This document shows positions 18,370 through 27,837 of a DNA stretch of 64,000 nucleotides, piece after piece. This DNA is from Thermostichus vulcanus str. 'Rupite' (lineage in GTDB: Bacteria; Cyanobacteriota; Cyanobacteriia; Thermostichales; Thermostichaceae). The position numbers and the translations under genes are program-made. The stretch covers positions 1 through 64,000 of the forward strand of contig NZ_JAFIRA010000012.1 of NCBI RefSeq assembly GCF_022848905.1, written 5' to 3'. The stretch's first letter is position 1. The number at the start of each line of letters is the position of its first letter. Under the pieces are notes generated by a model, which saw only the letters and a program-made list of their open reading frames with translations, was not told where the DNA came from and did not search any database.

Positions 18370-18651
18370 TTGATCGTGTTCGTGCTCGAAGGCAAACTCA
18401 GAGGTTCCGTGAAGCAGTTTGCGGTCATTGACGAAATGATTCGCACGACTGGCTTGATCAGCTGGCTTGATCAGAAATAGTTGTATTCGGCACCAGGTGA
18501 ATAATCATGGTGTGGGCAATATGACCTGTCAACCCTCTGCGGGGTTTTGGCAAAAGAGTATGAATGGGTGAAGAAACTTAACTCTCAAGCCCGTCAAGTC
18601 TCGGCTGAAAGAGCGTGGCAATGCATTAAACGTTTCTATGATAATTACAAA
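18370..18651 (+). pseudogene. tnpB: TnpB (IS200/IS605-type) N-terminal remnant
   Basis: Three frames together read as a TnpB N-terminus. VFVLEGKLRGSVKQFAVIDE then MIRTTGLI; after removing one copy of a 13-bp duplication, RNSCIRHQVNNHGVG; after adding one base near 18,515, YDLSTLCGVLAKEYEWVKKL and then NSQARQVSAERAWQCIKRFYDN. The catalytic RuvC-like part is absent: the sequence leaves the family after KRFYDNYKN and meets the MFS gene leader. No tnpA or guide RNA end was found. It is clearly dead. Confidence 0.85.
18449..18474. repeat. 13-bp exact tandem duplication in the tnpB remnant
   Basis: CTGGCTTGATCAG twice head to tail. Removing one copy rejoins TGLI to RNSCIRH, the expected TnpB order. 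Confidence 0.95.
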
Positions 18652-18695
18652 AATCCATGTACCCCAACGCGATTAGAGTCACCTAAGAGATTCCT

Positions 18696-19907
18696 ATGCC
18701 TGATTCACCCAGTGCCCTGCGCTTTATTCTGCTGTTGGGGATCGTCAGTTTGTGTGCGGATGCCACTTATGAAGGGGCGCGCAGCATTTCGGGTGCTTTT
18801 TTGGGATCCCTGGGGGCCAGTGGCACCGTCGTGGGCCTGGTGGCTGGCGGCGGCGAGTTGTTGGCCTACGGATTGCGCCTCGGGATTGGGGTTTTGAGCG
18901 ATCGCACGGGGCGCTACTGGCAGCTCACCACCCTGGGCTATGTCATCAATACACTGGTGATCCCTGCTCTGGCTGGGGTGGCCCAATGGCCCCTGGCGGC
19001 TTTGCTGCTGTTGGCAGAACGAACGGGCAAAGGGATCCGCACGCCCCCGCGTGATGTGTTGCTTTCTCATGCCGCTATGCAGGTGGGCCGAGGCTTTGGG
19101 TTTGGGCTGCACGAGGCCATGGATCAAATTGGGGCCGTAGGGGGACCGCTGTTGGTGGTGGCGATGCTCTGGGCTGGGCAAGGGTTTCGCAGTGGGTTTC
19201 TGGTACTCGGGATCCCGGCCTTGATCGGGTTAGGGGTCTTGCTGCTGGGGCAACAGCTTTATCCCAACCCGAGAGCTTTTGAACCGGATCCCCCGTCTGC
19301 CGTTCCCGTCAGTGGGCCGGAGGCCACAGCCAAAGGGCTGCCAGGACTGTTTTGGATTTACCTGCTTTCTGCTGGCTGTGTGGCGATGGGCTTTGCGGAT
19401 TTCCCCTTGATTGCTTTGCATCTGCAGCAGGTGAATGGGCAGGGGAGCGCGGGAGTAGGGATAGGGATCCCCCTGCTGTATGCTCTGGCGATGGGGGTGG
19501 ACGCGGTGGCGGCCCTGATCTGTGGGCGGCTGTTTGATCGGGTCGGTCTGTGGAGCTTGTTGGGGGCGGTGTTGTTGGCCTGTGGCTTTGCGCCTCTGGC
19601 TTTTTCTGGGCGCTACGACCTGACGGTGCTGGGCATGGTGCTGTGGGGGATTGGCATGGGAGCACAGGAGTCGATCATGAAAGCGGCTGTAGCGGGTATG
19701 GTGCCTCCAGAATGCCGAGGGGTGGCCTTTGGCCTGTTTACCAGTGGCTACGGGTTGGCTTGGTTCTTGGGCAGCACCCTCATGGGCCTTCTCTACGATC
19801 TGTCCTTGCGCAGCTTGGTGATCTTCTCTGTGGCAGCACAAGGGTTGGGGGCGGTCATTCTGGTGGCCCTATTGCTGTCTTCTCCAGGATCCCAGCTCCG
19901 AGGATGA
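18696..19907 (+). CDS. Major facilitator superfamily transporter
   Basis: 403 aa with about twelve hydrophobic segments. The loop between helices 2 and 3 reads RLGIGVLSDRTGRY, the MFS motif (G-x-x-x-D-R-x-G-R), and a matching loop ICGRLFDRVGLWS occurs in the second half. A charged stretch ERTGKGIRTPPRDVLLS follows helix 4. The substrate cannot be named. It starts 45 bp after the tnpB remnant, so its promoter region may derive from the insertion. Its stop lies 2 bp from the convergent EAL gene. Confidence 0.85.
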   Translation: MPDSPSALRFILLLGIVSLCADATYEGARSISGAFLGSLGASGTVVGLVAGGGELLAYGLRLGIGVLSDRTGRYWQLTTLGYVINTLVIPALAGVAQWPLAALLLLAERTGKGIRTPPRDVLLSHAAMQVGRGFGFGLHEAMDQIGAVGGPLLVVAMLWAGQGFRSGFLVLGIPALIGLGVLLLGQQLYPNPRAFEPDPPSAVPVSGPEATAKGLPGLFWIYLLSAGCVAMGFADFPLIALHLQQVNGQGSAGVGIGIPLLYALAMGVDAVAALICGRLFDRVGLWSLLGAVLLACGFAPLAFSGRYDLTVLGMVLWGIGMGAQESIMKAAVAGMVPPECRGVAFGLFTSGYGLAWFLGSTLMGLLYDLSLRSLVIFSVAAQGLGAVILVALLLSSPGSQLRG

Positions 19908-19909
19908 GG

Positions 19910-21050
19910 CTAGGGATGTGAGCGAGCGGCGGTGCAAGGGATCCCCGCATCTTCTCGGGCAGTAGTACGGACGGGAACTGCAGCGGGTTTGCCGATCAAA
20001 AACCCTTGCACCAGATCTACGCCATGCTCTTGAACCCATTGCAACTCTGCCGGGGTTTCGACTCCTTCTGCAACGGTGGTGATCCCCAAGCTTTGCGCCA
20101 GTTCTAGGATCTTTTGGGCGATGGCGGCCTTGTAGGGATCCCGATCCACCCCCTGGATCAACTGCATATCCAGCTTGATCAAGTCCGGGTGTAATTGATG
20201 GATCAAGTTCAAGGAAGCATAGCCAGAGCCGAGATCGTCCAGGGCCATACGAAAGCCCGCCTGCCGATAAAACTGCAAGATCTCCTGTAAATGGCGGTAA
20301 ATGGCGGATATCTTGGCTGCGATCCGATTCATTCACCTCAAACACCACCCGCTCCGGCGGGATCCCGGCCCGATGGATGGCCCAAACGGTGGAGCGCAGA
20401 CAAAAGGCGGGATCGTAAATGGCGGTGGGGTTGAAGTTAATGAACAGATCCCCCTCTAACTTCTGTAGGGTTGCGGCTTGAATGGCGGAGCGACGGGCAG
20501 CCAAATCCAACTGGTAGAGCAGGTGAGCCTCCCGTGCCATCTCAAACAATGGGCCGGGGCTGATCCAATTCCCATCACCATCAGTCCCCCGCACCAGGGC
20601 TTCATGAGCCACCACCTGTTTGGGATCCCGAGCACAGACAATCGGCTGAAAATGGCTGGTGAGTCGATTCTCTGCCAAAACCTGCAATAGAAGCTCCGCA
20701 TGGGCACGGTGTAACAACTGCGTCAACGGCTCCACCCGCCCACAATCCTGCCAGCGTGGCTCCACATCCCCCGGCAAAAACAAGGCGCGACTGGAGTGCA
20801 TTTCTTCGCGAGCTAGGATCCCGGCAATGCGTTCCAACGTGGATTTAAGACTGCCCTCCGCAATGGAGATGGCCAATCCCAGATCCTCCAAGGCTTGGAC
20901 ATCTGACTGTGCAAGCGTTTGGGCCTCTATCGGCTGTGCAGTTAGAGCATGCAGCAGTTTACTGTGGCTATGGGGGATCGGCACCCAAAGAAACAACCGT
21001 CCCCGCCCTTGCGGTAGGGTTGGCAGAGTTTCACAGGCGGAACAGGGCAT
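19910..21050 (-). pseudogene. EAL-domain c-di-GMP phosphodiesterase, frameshifted by a 10-bp duplication
   Basis: The first frame (from 21,050) has an N-terminal region of about 120 aa, then EAL domain start VVAHEALVRG, FINFNPTAIYDP and VVFEVNESDRSQDIRHL, after which it goes out of frame. The remainder is in another frame: LQEILQFYRQAGF, ALDDLGSGYASL, LIKLDMQLI, TVAEGVETPAEL, VQGFLIGKP. All EAL metal-binding and catalytic residues are present across the two frames. The break is an exact 10-bp duplication (20,288-20,307); deleting one copy gives a single 376-aa protein reading QDIRHLQEILQFYR. As written it cannot make a whole EAL domain unless slippage or reversion occurs. Confidence 0.9.
20288..20307. 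repeat. 10-bp exact tandem duplication in the EAL gene
   Basis: TAAATGGCGG twice head to tail on the plus strand; it shifts the minus-strand EAL frame by +1. Confidence 0.95.
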
Positions 21051-21192
21051 AGGAAGACTGCTGAGAGACTCACGCTCAAGTTATGTATCTCATTTTACCA
21101 GGATGTCTTAATGCACCGGGGGAAATTTCGGAGAAAAGTCCATCGGTAAAATTTGCAGTCAAAAAGTGTAGGCCAGTTGAGGACATTCCAGA

Positions 21193-21220
21193 TGAATTAC
21201 ATCAAGTGAATTACATCAAG
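21193..21220. repeat. 14-bp exact tandem duplication, intergenic
   Basis: TGAATTACATCAAG twice head to tail, between the EAL gene and the ABC permease gene, downstream of the latter's stop. Confidence 0.95.
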
Positions 21221-21307
21221 GATGATCTCCCGCTGACGCGATCGGCAGGCCAAACCCTGAACCGCTCAGCATCCCCGCTGATCCCCAGGGATCCCAGAGC
21301 CAAAGCA

Positions 21308-22231
21308 TTACTTGCTGTAAGCCTTGCCCAGGGCTGCCGGTGGGCGGGCCTGACGAATCCGACTCAACATTCCCGAGAGCACCAACATGGTCAACACAAA
21401 GGGCAAAGCCTGAATCAAAACCGGCGGCATCACATCCCCCCCCTGCAGTTGAATGGCCAGGGCATCGGTGGCCCCAAACAGCAGGGTAGAACCCAGAATG
21501 CCCAGAGGGTGCCATTTGCCAAAGATCATGGCGGCTAGAGAGATAAAACCCTTTCCCGCCGACATATTGCGGACAAATTGGTTCAAAAAGCCAATCGAGA
21601 GATAAGCTCCCGCCAAGCCCCCCAGCAGACCGGAGAGCATCACCGCCCCATAGCGCATGCGCAGAATATCCACCCCCACCGTATCGGCAGCCTGAGGGTG
21701 TTCCCCGACTGCCCGTAGCCGCAGGCCCCAAGGGGTTTTGAACAACAACCACCAAGACACCGGCACCAAGGCAAAGGCCAGATACACCAAGGGGCTAAAA
21801 CCATTCCACAGTGGCAACCGATTCACCACTTCCTGGGAGTTGGTGGTGTTGCCGTAGAAAGATTGCAGCACCAGTGAGGGAACGCTCAGGGCCAACAGGT
21901 TAATGGCAGTGCCGCTGACAATTTGATCGGCTTTGTAGTGAATGCACACCAAAGCATGGACAAAGGCAATCGCCACGCCCCCCAAGGCCCCCGCCAGCAG
22001 CCCCACCCAAGGGATCCAAGCCACCTGTGCCGCCGGAGTTTGCGCCAGGATGGGAGCCTCCAGTTGTTGGGTGGTCACCGCTGCCGCCAATGCCCCAAAC
22101 AGCATAATCCCTTCCAGAGCGATATTGACCACACCGCTGCGTTCGGAGTACATGCCTCCTAAGGCCGTGAGCAAGAGCGGGGTAGTGGAGCGAAGCGTGG
22201 CGGGAATCAGGGCTAAGAAAGGGATAGACAT
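21308..22231 (-). CDS. Nucleoside-type ABC transporter permease (NupQ/YufQ-like)
   Basis: 307 aa, eight or so hydrophobic segments, BPD_transp_2 family. It reads TLRSTTPLLLTALGGMYSER then SGVVNIALEGIMLFGALAA, the typical start of the second permease of BMP-dependent nucleoside importers. IMLFGA and GLAGAYLSIG are family positions. It lies 24 bp downstream of the larger permease gene. The ATPase and the binding lipoprotein that complete such systems are not in the window. The substrate (nucleosides or related bases) is inferred from the family. Confidence 0.85.
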   Translation of the reverse strand: MSIPFLALIPATLRSTTPLLLTALGGMYSERSGVVNIALEGIMLFGALAAAVTTQQLEAPILAQTPAAQVAWIPWVGLLAGALGGVAIAFVHALVCIHYKADQIVSGTAINLLALSVPSLVLQSFYGNTTNSQEVVNRLPLWNGFSPLVYLAFALVPVSWWLLFKTPWGLRLRAVGEHPQAADTVGVDILRMRYGAVMLSGLLGGLAGAYLSIGFLNQFVRNMSAGKGFISLAAMIFGKWHPLGILGSTLLFGATDALAIQLQGGDVMPPVLIQALPFVLTMLVLSGMLSRIRQARPPAALGKAYSK

Positions 22232-22255
22232 GGGGGTCTTCTGCTCAGAGGGAGG

Positions 22256-24262
22256 TCAAGATTGCGGTTGGGGGGCGGAAGGGGGGTTAGACTCCGGGAT
22301 CCCTTCTTTTTCTACAGGTGAGGTCATAGCCCTTTGCGCATCCATTTCCACCTGCGCCGCTTGTAAGGGATCCGTAAAATAGGTGGGCAACAGTCCGCCG
22401 GCAGCAATGAACAAGACGATCAAGGCTTGTAACGTCGTGACCAATTCCCGACTGATGCCCAGTTCCAAATTCAGTTGCAGCCCCCCCGTCAACAGCACCC
22501 CGAACAAAAGGGCGGTGAGGGTAATCCCCAGCGGTGAGTTTTGTCCCATCAAGGCCACGGCAATCCCATCAAAACCAACATTGGCAGGCAGAGACTGTTT
22601 AAGGCGATATTCCTCAATGCCCGCTCCCAACACATAGTGGGTCGCCGCCAACCCCGCCAACGCGCCAGAAACGGCCATGGCCAAGATCCGCTTCTGACCC
22701 AAGTTCACCCCGGCATACTCCGCCGCTTTCGGGGAAAGGCCCATGGCCCGCAGCTCATAGCCCTCAATCGTCCGCCACAGGTAAACATTCACCACTGCCA
22801 CCGCCAAGAGGGCAATTAGAAATGCCCCATTCAAGCGGATGGCCGCCAACCCTGCCGGAACTTCCACCGGCCAACCGGGTAGGATTCCCCCCAGCAGATA
22901 GCCCAGCACCCCCGCCCCCAGGGATGCAATCAGCCGCTTTTGAATCGATACACCTTTCCAGAGCAGGTAAACCCCCACTCCCGCCACCAGAGCCAGGGGC
23001 CAAGCCCAGGACAGTTCTCCCGCACCGGATCCCTGTAATCCCAGCAACTCCAACAGGGTCGGGATCCGCGACTCGGGGCGAATTTCATAGCTGCGGGCTT
23101 CTGGGCCAGGGGCTTTGAAGGGCAACGTGACCGGATACCCAAAGAAACGGTACTGGTTGGCGGAAATTAAGAACAAAAAGATCGAGGCGGCGATGTAATT
23201 CATCATGATCGTGTTGATCACCTCGTGGGTGCCAAAACGGGCCTTCAACCAACCGGGGATCCCGCCCCAAAAAGCCCCACCCGCCGCCGCCGCCAAAATT
23301 GACAGGGGCAACGTCAACCAACCTGGCCCCGGCACGTACACCCCCACCAGCATCGTGGCAATGGCTCCCATCGTCAGTTGCCCAGGAGCGCCGATATTGA
23401 ACAAGCCCGCCTGAAAGCCGAAGGCCACTGCCAACCCCGTAAAAATCAAAGGAGTAGCTAAGAGCAAACTCTGGAACAACCCGGACCAATGGGTGAGGGG
23501 GCTAAACAACAACTGAAACGTGTAGGTGATCAAATCCAACTTGGTGGTCAAGTTCAGGAAAGGGGTGAGATCTGGCGAGGCCCCTAAGCCAGGACGCAAC
23601 ATCCACACCACCAGCGCTCCGACAGCCACCGCCAACCCCAATGCACTGAGAGGTACCACAATCTGCCGCCGCCGCACCAAAAAGGCTTTTCCCCCCGGCA
23701 GTTGCAGCCGCCCCAACAGCAACAGCAGCAGGGCATAGGCCAAGCTGGCATAACTGGCCAAGGAAGGGCTAAACCGTCGCAACGGCAAGCGAGCCGGCAG
23801 GATCCCTTCCGCCAAGGCCACCCCATTCACCGCCCCGATTGCCCCATAAAAGCGCAGCAACCCCAGCCCAAACAGCAGCAGCCCAGCTATTCCCAAGCTG
23901 TACAGCCAACGGGCCCGCAACTGCCGCTCCCGGATCAACAGAGCCAAACTGGAGCCTAGCGCCAACAGCACCCAAGCCCAACTGAACCCCGGGATCCAAC
24001 CCACCGCCAACGTATCCGGGATCCCCAAATTCTGAGGATCGAGCAGGCCAAAGGTTCCCGCCAGCACCCCTGCTCCACCAAACTCCCGTTTCAGGACCCA
24101 CCAGGGGCAGAGCAAAAACAGCAAAACAGCGATCAGATTGGCCAGCAACAGCAGCATAGGCGGAGATGCGTAAGGAGCAAAGAGAAGGGATCCCGATAAC
24201 AATAGCAACCGGTTCTCTTCGCAGCTACCCAGTTCATGCCTCTTCCACTGCCACCGGTTCAC
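22256..24262 (-). CDS. Nucleoside-type ABC transporter permease with long N-terminal extension (NupP/YufP-like)
   Basis: 668 aa, about twice the usual length. From about residue 265 it is a normal permease: SLLLATPLIFTGLAVAFGFQ, then AGLFNIGAPGQLTMGAIATM, FGTHEVINTIMMNYIAA and GLSPKAAEYAGVN. The first 260 residues add five or more hydrophobic helices with no recognised domain, and the C-terminus adds a polar tail. The GTG start overlaps the stop of the serine hydrolase gene (GTGA), suggesting translational coupling; an internal ATG (residue 36) is an alternative start. Confidence 0.82.
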   Translation of the reverse strand: MNRWQWKRHELGSCEENRLLLLSGSLLFAPYASPPMLLLLANLIAVLLFLLCPWWVLKREFGGAGVLAGTFGLLDPQNLGIPDTLAVGWIPGFSWAWVLLALGSSLALLIRERQLRARWLYSLGIAGLLLFGLGLLRFYGAIGAVNGVALAEGILPARLPLRRFSPSLASYASLAYALLLLLLGRLQLPGGKAFLVRRRQIVVPLSALGLAVAVGALVVWMLRPGLGASPDLTPFLNLTTKLDLITYTFQLLFSPLTHWSGLFQSLLLATPLIFTGLAVAFGFQAGLFNIGAPGQLTMGAIATMLVGVYVPGPGWLTLPLSILAAAAGGAFWGGIPGWLKARFGTHEVINTIMMNYIAASIFLFLISANQYRFFGYPVTLPFKAPGPEARSYEIRPESRIPTLLELLGLQGSGAGELSWAWPLALVAGVGVYLLWKGVSIQKRLIASLGAGVLGYLLGGILPGWPVEVPAGLAAIRLNGAFLIALLAVAVVNVYLWRTIEGYELRAMGLSPKAAEYAGVNLGQKRILAMAVSGALAGLAATHYVLGAGIEEYRLKQSLPANVGFDGIAVALMGQNSPLGITLTALLFGVLLTGGLQLNLELGISRELVTTLQALIVLFIAAGGLLPTYFTDPLQAAQVEMDAQRAMTSPVEKEGIPESNPPSAPQPQS

Positions 24263-25377
24263 GAAAGCCCTTTTAGAATGGCCTGATGCGCCGCCACCCG
24301 AAAGGCCTGAAACCCATTGTCCTGCCGACCGTGGTAAACGGCATTGGTAAGCAGCGCCACCACCAGCTGCCGCTGCGGATCAATCCACAGGGATGTTCCA
24401 GTAAACCCCGTATGACCAAAGGCGGCTGGGCTAAAGGGGTAACTACTGGCCAAGGGATCCGAAGAGCGTAAGGCAAACCCCAAGCCCCGACCTTCCACCT
24501 GCTCGCGGGTCATTTCAGCCACGGTTTCCGGTTGCAGCAGGGATCCCCGCAAAAAACTTTCCCCAAAGGCAGCCACCTCCAGCGCAGTCGCAAACAACCC
24601 GGCATGGGGGGCAATACCACCCAGACGAGCGGCATTTTCATCGTGAACTTGCCCGCAGAGGCGGCGCTGTCGCCAGAGACACCACTCGGTTGGGGCACAG
24701 GGAGGGGGGGGGACGGGGGGATTCCAGGGATCCCCTGGGTAAAACCGGGTGTGACGGAGACCCAGGGGTTGCAACACCTGCCCTTGCAAAATCAAATCCA
24801 GACTTTTGCCCAGCAAGCGTTCTAGACCCAACCCCAATAGGATGAAGCCGATGTCGCTATACACCACACGGGATCCTGGCCTGTAGGAAAAGAAAGTGTG
24901 CAAGGCCATCTGACGGGCCGATGCCGCATCCGGCTCTCGAAATAAAGGGCGCCAGGCGGGTAAGCCGGACGTGTGGGTAAGCAACTGCCGCCAGCTCACC
25001 TGATCCACCCCAATCGGGATCCCAGTCTCCGGCTCTAGGTCAATCCATTTCCCCGGTTGCAACGGATCCTCATAAGGGTGTAGGGGGCGGGATCCTTGTA
25101 GCTCCGGCAAAAGCCGGCTGACCGGCTGATCCAGTTGCAACGCCCCAGTTTCCACCAGGGCCATGCAGGCGGTGGCGGTGTAGAGCTTGGTGAGGGAGGC
25201 CAAATCAAAACAGGTCTCCAGCTGCACAGGTTGCCTGTCGGCCCCCGGATCCAGGCATCCAAAAGCACGGGCAAACAGGAGTTTCCCCCCCTGCCGAATC
25301 GCCACTTGCGCTGCTGGAAAAAGTCCCGGTATCGCAGAATGGATCAGAGTTTCTAGGGGTGTGGGATCCCAGGGCAC
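24259..25377 (-). CDS. Serine hydrolase of the beta-lactamase class C family
   Basis: 372 aa. The catalytic SxxK is in DLASLTKLYTA, the second motif is VYSDIGF (YSD in place of YxN), and the third is GHTGFTGTSLW (HTG). It resembles EstB/penicillin-binding-protein-like esterases and peptidases; the substrate is unknown. No signal peptide is seen, so it may be cytoplasmic. It begins with GTG and runs into the permease genes with a 4-base overlap, so the three form an operon. Confidence 0.83.
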   Translation of the reverse strand: MPWDPTPLETLIHSAIPGLFPAAQVAIRQGGKLLFARAFGCLDPGADRQPVQLETCFDLASLTKLYTATACMALVETGALQLDQPVSRLLPELQGSRPLHPYEDPLQPGKWIDLEPETGIPIGVDQVSWRQLLTHTSGLPAWRPLFREPDAASARQMALHTFFSYRPGSRVVYSDIGFILLGLGLERLLGKSLDLILQGQVLQPLGLRHTRFYPGDPWNPPVPPPPCAPTEWCLWRQRRLCGQVHDENAARLGGIAPHAGLFATALEVAAFGESFLRGSLLQPETVAEMTREQVEGRGLGFALRSSDPLASSYPFSPAAFGHTGFTGTSLWIDPQRQLVVALLTNAVYHGRQDNGFQAFRVAAHQAILKGLS

Positions 25378-25508
25378 CGGCTGCCATCTCCCGTTTGTAT
25401 TGGGTTGGTGTCTGGCTTCTGGGTCTTGTAACAGCGCCTACAAAAGCCTATGAATTCCCTAGATAGGATGCCACCACGAAATGGGTTTTGGCCGCAAGAG
25501 GATCCCCG

Positions 25509-26453
25509 GTGCGCATTGAGCTGTTGCAGACCTTCTTGAAAGTGGTGGAAACGGGCAGTTTTTTGGCTACCGCCCGTGTCAGTGGCTTGACCCAATCGGC
25601 CATTAGCCGCCAAATCCAAGCCTTAGAAGAAGAAGTGGGTACCCTCTTGTTGCATCGCAAAAGTCCGGTGGTGCTCACAGTGGCAGGGGAGCGATTGTTG
25701 CCTCATGCTCGCCGGATGTGTCAAGAGTGGCAACGGGCCCAGGAGAGTATTTCGGAATTGCTGCAGGGCAAACAAACGGAATTGTGTATTGCCGGGATCC
25801 ATTCCCTGATTGCCCATCAGTTGCCGCCGGTGCTGCAACAGTTTTGTCGGGAATACCCGGAGGTGCAGTTACGGGTGACAGCCTTGGGTAGTGACCGCGC
25901 TTTGAAGGTCTTGAAAGATGGCCTGGTGGATTTGGCGTTGGTGATGGATAACCCGCTCCTGACCCGTGGCGGAGAACTGGTGGTGGAGCCGCTGTATTCT
26001 GAGCCGATTCAGGTGTTGATGACCGCCACCCATCCCCTCAGTCAATACGAACGGATCCCTTGGTCGGTGTTGGCGGAGTATCCGCAGGCGGTGTTTAAGG
26101 ATGGCTACGCGATGCGCTCTTTGGTGGGATCCCATTTGGCTGCACAGGGTCTGACTTTGAAAGCCGCTTTGGAGCTGAATACCCTCGATGCCTTTCGCGG
26201 TGTCGTGCGGCAGGGACAGTTGATCGCCTTGTTGCCCCAATCGGCACTGGTGGATTGTTACGCCGATGCAGAGTTGCAGGTCAGACCCACAGAAGCACCC
26301 CTGTTGGAGCGGAAAGTGGTCATGGTCACCACCACCGACCGTTACCGGATCCCGCCGATTCAGCGTTTTTTGCAGTTGGCCGCCCAGTTGATCCGCTCGA
26401 CAGCAGAGGCAACGTCACCCCATCTATCCGCTAAGCTGTTGCAGACTTTGTAA
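25509..26453 (+). CDS. LysR-family transcriptional regulator
   Basis: 314 aa from the GTG at 25,509, which has an AGAGG site upstream. The N-terminal winged helix-turn-helix reads LLQTFLKVVETGSFLATARV then SGLTQSAISRQIQALEEEVG. The rest is a periplasmic-binding-like effector domain. It is divergent from the serine hydrolase-permease operon (132 bp between starts), so that operon is a likely target in the usual LysR arrangement. The effector is unknown. Confidence 0.88.
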   Translation: MRIELLQTFLKVVETGSFLATARVSGLTQSAISRQIQALEEEVGTLLLHRKSPVVLTVAGERLLPHARRMCQEWQRAQESISELLQGKQTELCIAGIHSLIAHQLPPVLQQFCREYPEVQLRVTALGSDRALKVLKDGLVDLALVMDNPLLTRGGELVVEPLYSEPIQVLMTATHPLSQYERIPWSVLAEYPQAVFKDGYAMRSLVGSHLAAQGLTLKAALELNTLDAFRGVVRQGQLIALLPQSALVDCYADAELQVRPTEAPLLERKVVMVTTTDRYRIPPIQRFLQLAAQLIRSTAEATSPHLSAKLLQTL

Positions 26454-26467
26454 CAGTCACTGTCTCT

Positions 26468-27517
26468 ATGAGCTTCTCTATGAGCCATGAATTTCGGGAA
26501 CTGTTAAAAAAAATCGGCAGTGGCACCCATACCCACAAAGATCTCACCCGTGCCGAAGCGGCCACCGCTACCCGCTTACTCCTGACGGGTGAGGCAACAC
26601 CGGCCCAGATCGGTGCCTTTTTAATTGCCCATCGTATCAAACGCCCCACAGCAGAAGAATTGGCGGGCATGCTCGATGCCTACGAAGAATATGGGCCACT
26701 CCTGCCGAAACGGGATCTGCCAGGCCCATTGATCATCTTTGGGCACCCCTATGATGGACGCTCCCGCACCGCTCCGGTAGGGGTTTTGGTGGCGTTACTA
26801 CTGGCCACAGCGGGATCAGCCGTCTTGTTGCATGGTTCGGGGCTGTGTCCCACCAAGTATGGGCTGCCCCTAGAAGCCCTCTGGCGGGGGTTAGGCGTGG
26901 AATGGCGGGGTTTGTCCTTGGAACGGGTGGGCCAACTGTTGGAACAAACCGGCTTGGGGTTCTTATATTTGCCCGATTGCTTTCCCCAAGCCCAAGCCCT
27001 GATGGACTATCGGGATCAAATTGGCAAGCGCCCTCCTCTGGCTACCCTTGAGCTGGTTTGGGCTCCCTATGACGGCCCTTTTCACCTGATTGCTGGGTAT
27101 GTGCATCCCCCCACCGAGGCGACGATGGTACAGCTTTTTGCCCTGCGCGGGATCCCTACCTTTACCACTGTCAAAGGGCTGGAGGGCAGTTGTGATCTAC
27201 CGCGGGATCGGACAGCCATTCTCAACCATGCCGGAAAAAGACTGCTCTTGAAAGCCCACGATTACGCCCTGGCTGGCTCAGAAATCCCCTTGGGCAGCCC
27301 GGAGGATCTGATCCGGCAGATGCAGCACATGTTGGCGGGCCAACCCTGCGAACTGACTCCTGCCGCGCTGTGGAATGGAGGTAGCTACCTCTGGCACCTC
27401 GGCCATGCCCCATCCCTCGAAGAGGGGATCCAACTGGCTCGGGAATTGTTCTGCTCTGGGCGGGTGATGGACAAGGTGCGGCAATTGACTCACCTCGTCC
27501 AACCTTCCTACCTCTAG
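26468..27517 (+). CDS. Anthranilate phosphoribosyltransferase-like protein (TrpD2 type)
   Basis: 349 aa. The helical N-terminal domain reads LTRAEAATATRLLLTGEATP then AQIGAFLIAHRIKRPTAEEL, as in TrpD. The phosphoribosyl pyrophosphate loop differs: DGRSRTAP stands where TrpD has GTGGDG, so it is unlikely to be the tryptophan enzyme. TrpD2/YbiB relatives bind nucleic acid; cyanobacteria keep such a paralogue. Two ATGs lie 12 bp apart in a near-perfect 12-bp repeat; the first is used here. It lies 14 bp downstream of the LysR gene. Confidence 0.82.
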   Translation: MSFSMSHEFRELLKKIGSGTHTHKDLTRAEAATATRLLLTGEATPAQIGAFLIAHRIKRPTAEELAGMLDAYEEYGPLLPKRDLPGPLIIFGHPYDGRSRTAPVGVLVALLLATAGSAVLLHGSGLCPTKYGLPLEALWRGLGVEWRGLSLERVGQLLEQTGLGFLYLPDCFPQAQALMDYRDQIGKRPPLATLELVWAPYDGPFHLIAGYVHPPTEATMVQLFALRGIPTFTTVKGLEGSCDLPRDRTAILNHAGKRLLLKAHDYALAGSEIPLGSPEDLIRQMQHMLAGQPCELTPAALWNGGSYLWHLGHAPSLEEGIQLARELFCSGRVMDKVRQLTHLVQPSYL

Positions 27518-27837
27518 GGGCCCAAAGGGATCCCTGCCTGGAAAATCCCCTGATGGAGGCACTGCACAACCTGTAGCATAAGTGCTACGCAAAGCTACAC
27601 AAACATTGAAGATGCCCTGCCATTGAACGTCATCTGTTTTTGGCAGAGGGAGAGGCAGCACCGGAATCGGGGGCTCAACAGGGAGAGGGATCTTGGGGCG
27701 GGATCCCTTTCTTTATCGCCCCTTCCAAAAGAGATTCCAGACTGGGATCCCAGACCTATATTTTTGAAGCAAAAAACTGAAGTAAAAAAGGCCCTCCTTG
27801 GGAGAGCCAATGGAACTCTAACAAGAACTAGAAGGCA
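27518..27837. other. Intergenic region between convergent genes
   Basis: No gene seen. Contains a short perfect hairpin (GTAGCA-taag-TGCTAC, 27,573-27,588) and a rho-independent terminator for the DUF4912 gene. Confidence 0.6.
27784..27808 (-). terminator. Rho-independent terminator of the DUF4912 gene
   Basis: On the minus strand GGCTCTCC-CAA-GGAGGGCC (one G-T wobble) is followed by six T residues, about 30 bp after the stop codon. Confidence 0.85.

Noticed and set aside
18370-18651. Possible active TnpB with guide RNA
   Set aside because: The nuclease half is missing and the frame is broken twice.
26463-26485. 12-bp tandem repeat at the TrpD2-like start
   Set aside because: Only 11 consecutive positions match at period 12, so it is not an exact duplication; left out of the main list.
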